Assembly: GCA_018970825.1 (NCBI GenBank)
Contig: JAGWVP010000020.1
Location: 1-14,121 of the forward strand
Reading direction: 5' to 3'
DNA: 14,121 nt
From: a bacterium
GTDB lineage: Bacteria; Desulfobacterota; Binatia; UBA12015
The translations under genes and the position numbers were made by a program. Of this stretch, positions 13,239-14,121 are shown one piece after another. The number at the start of each line of letters is the position of its first letter. Positions within the stretch are counted from its first letter, which is position 1. A model generated the notes under the pieces. The model searched no databases. It had not been told where the DNA came from and was given only the letters and a program-made list of their open reading frames with translations.

Positions 13239-14121
13239 GGCGCGCGAGACTCGACCGTCGCACCGTCCTGCGAGGCCTGCTGGGCGGTGCCGCCGTCTCG
13301 ATCGGGCTGCCTCTCCTCGAGGTCTTCCTCGACGACCACGGCACCGCGCTCGCCGACGGCGGGGCGCTCCCGGTCCGCTTCGGCACCTGGTTCTGGGGCT
13401 GCGGCATGAACCCGGATCGGTGGACGCCCGAACGGGTCGGCGCCGGCTACGACCTCCCGGTCGAGCTCGCGCCGCTCGAGGGGATCGCCGACCGGGTGAG
13501 CGTGCTCTCGGGCTTCGGCGTCACGCTCGACGGTCGCCCCAACATCCCGCACTGGACCGGCGTCATGGCGACGCTCACCGGGGCGGTGCCGCGACGCGAC
13601 GGCGACGTCGACGCGCCGACGCTCGACACGATCGTCTCGAAGGCGATCGGCTCCTCGACGCGCTTCCGCTCGATCGAGATGTCGGCGACGGGCATCCCCG
13701 GGCAGAGCTACAGCCGCGAGGGAACGAGCCTCGTGAACTCGGCCGCGGTCTCGCCGCTCGAGCTCTACGCCCGCATCTTCGGGCCGGGCTTCGCCGACCC
13801 CGGTGATGCGTCCTTCCGGCCCGACCCGCGCACGCTGCTGCGCCGCAGCGCACTCTCCGCCGTGCGCGAGGACGCGAACCGGCTCGCGGCCCGGCTCGGA
13901 ACCCACGATCGGCGCAGGCTCGACCAGTACCTGACCTCGCTTCGGCAGCTCGAGCAGCAGATCGAGGTATCGCTGCGGCCGCCCGACCTCGACGCCTGCC
14001 GCAAGCCCGAGGCACCCGCGGGCGAGGACGTCGGCAGCGACCTCGAACGCGCCACCGCCACGCACCGCCTGCTCGCCGACGTCGCGATCGCGGCGATGCT
14101 CTGCGACCAGGCGCGGGTCTT
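13235..14121 (+). CDS. DUF1552 Tat-exported protein (C-terminus beyond window)
   Basis: First 295 residues of a DUF1552 family protein. The N-terminus LDRRTVLRGLLGGAAVSIGLPLLE (RR at 8-9) is a twin-arginine type signal, implying export in folded form, possibly with a cofactor. The mature part has RFGTWFWGCGMNP (about 48-60), VSVLSGFGV, a GVMATLTGAVPRR stretch with a preceding His-Trp, and later a helical RLDQYLTSLRQLEQQIE segment, as in family members. DUF1552 proteins are usually encoded next to DUF1592 proteins and have no proven activity. ATG at 13235 overlaps the DUF1592 stop, and GAGGG (13223-13227) is 7 bases upstream, so expression is both coupled and independently ribosome-bound. The right edge cuts the gene. 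Confidence 0.92.
   Translation, partial: MRRARLDRRTVLRGLLGGAAVSIGLPLLEVFLDDHGTALADGGALPVRFGTWFWGCGMNPDRWTPERVGAGYDLPVELAPLEGIADRVSVLSGFGVTLDGRPNIPHWTGVMATLTGAVPRRDGDVDAPTLDTIVSKAIGSSTRFRSIEMSATGIPGQSYSREGTSLVNSAAVSPLELYARIFGPGFADPGDASFRPDPRTLLRRSALSAVREDANRLAARLGTHDRRRLDQYLTSLRQLEQQIEVSLRPPDLDACRKPEAPAGEDVGSDLERATATHRLLADVAIAAMLCDQARV

Noticed and set aside
1..14121. tRNA or rRNA genes, CRISPR arrays, transposases, integrases or phage genes
   Set aside because: No cloverleaf, regular direct repeats or mobile-element protein motifs were seen on either strand, and base composition is even throughout.

Overview
The window is a very GC-rich, densely coded bacterial segment with strong G/C preference at third codon positions and frequent GTG starts. 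No rRNA, tRNA, insertion sequence or CRISPR array is visible. A DUF1592 (planctomycete-cytochrome/PSD type) gene next to a DUF1552 gene, lipoproteins with Gly-rich then Pro/Thr/Ser tethers, and GT39 and PIG-V-like membrane glycosyltransferases suggest a large-genome diderm. Myxococcota or a related former deltaproteobacterial lineage such as Binatota fits best. Planctomycetota or Acidobacteriota cannot be excluded by eye.

Layout. (1) 1-1985, minus strand: a HEAT-repeat lipoprotein, then ligA (NAD+-dependent DNA ligase), which starts inside the lipoprotein gene and runs off the left edge. (2) 2094-2711, plus strand: a single SAM methyltransferase resembling the animal METTL7/TMT1 thiol methyltransferases. 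(3) 2784-8279, minus strand: a six-gene cluster in the order short-chain dehydrogenase, PIG-V-like polytopic glycosyltransferase, extended-SDR nucleotide-sugar epimerase/dehydratase, DegT-type PLP aminotransferase, DPM-like GT2 and SAM methyltransferase. Several junctions are stop/start overlaps, so translational coupling is likely. (4) 8280-8365: a divergent control region with two adjacent perfect palindromes. (5) 8366-9685, plus strand: a GT39-type polytopic glycosyltransferase. (6) 9902-14121, plus strand: a four-gene unit of a small histidine-cluster fatty-acid-hydroxylase-superfamily membrane protein, an unknown lipoprotein, a DUF1592/DUF1588 lipoprotein with one CxxCH, and a Tat-type DUF1552 protein cut by the right edge. 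Three consecutive junctions overlap or nearly overlap.

How the genes may work together. In region 3 the epimerase and aminotransferase would make an amino-sugar nucleotide. The GT2 would load a sugar onto a polyprenyl phosphate. The PIG-V-like enzyme, and perhaps the divergent GT39 enzyme, would use such lipid-linked sugars outside the membrane. The methyltransferase may cap or modify the product. This is inference from families and order. Region 6 looks like an envelope oxidation or modification module: a di-iron-type membrane hydroxylase co-translated with two lipoproteins, one of them haem-binding in appearance, and an exported Tat protein. The DUF1592/DUF1552 pair has no established function, so this unit is the best candidate for an undescribed system here.
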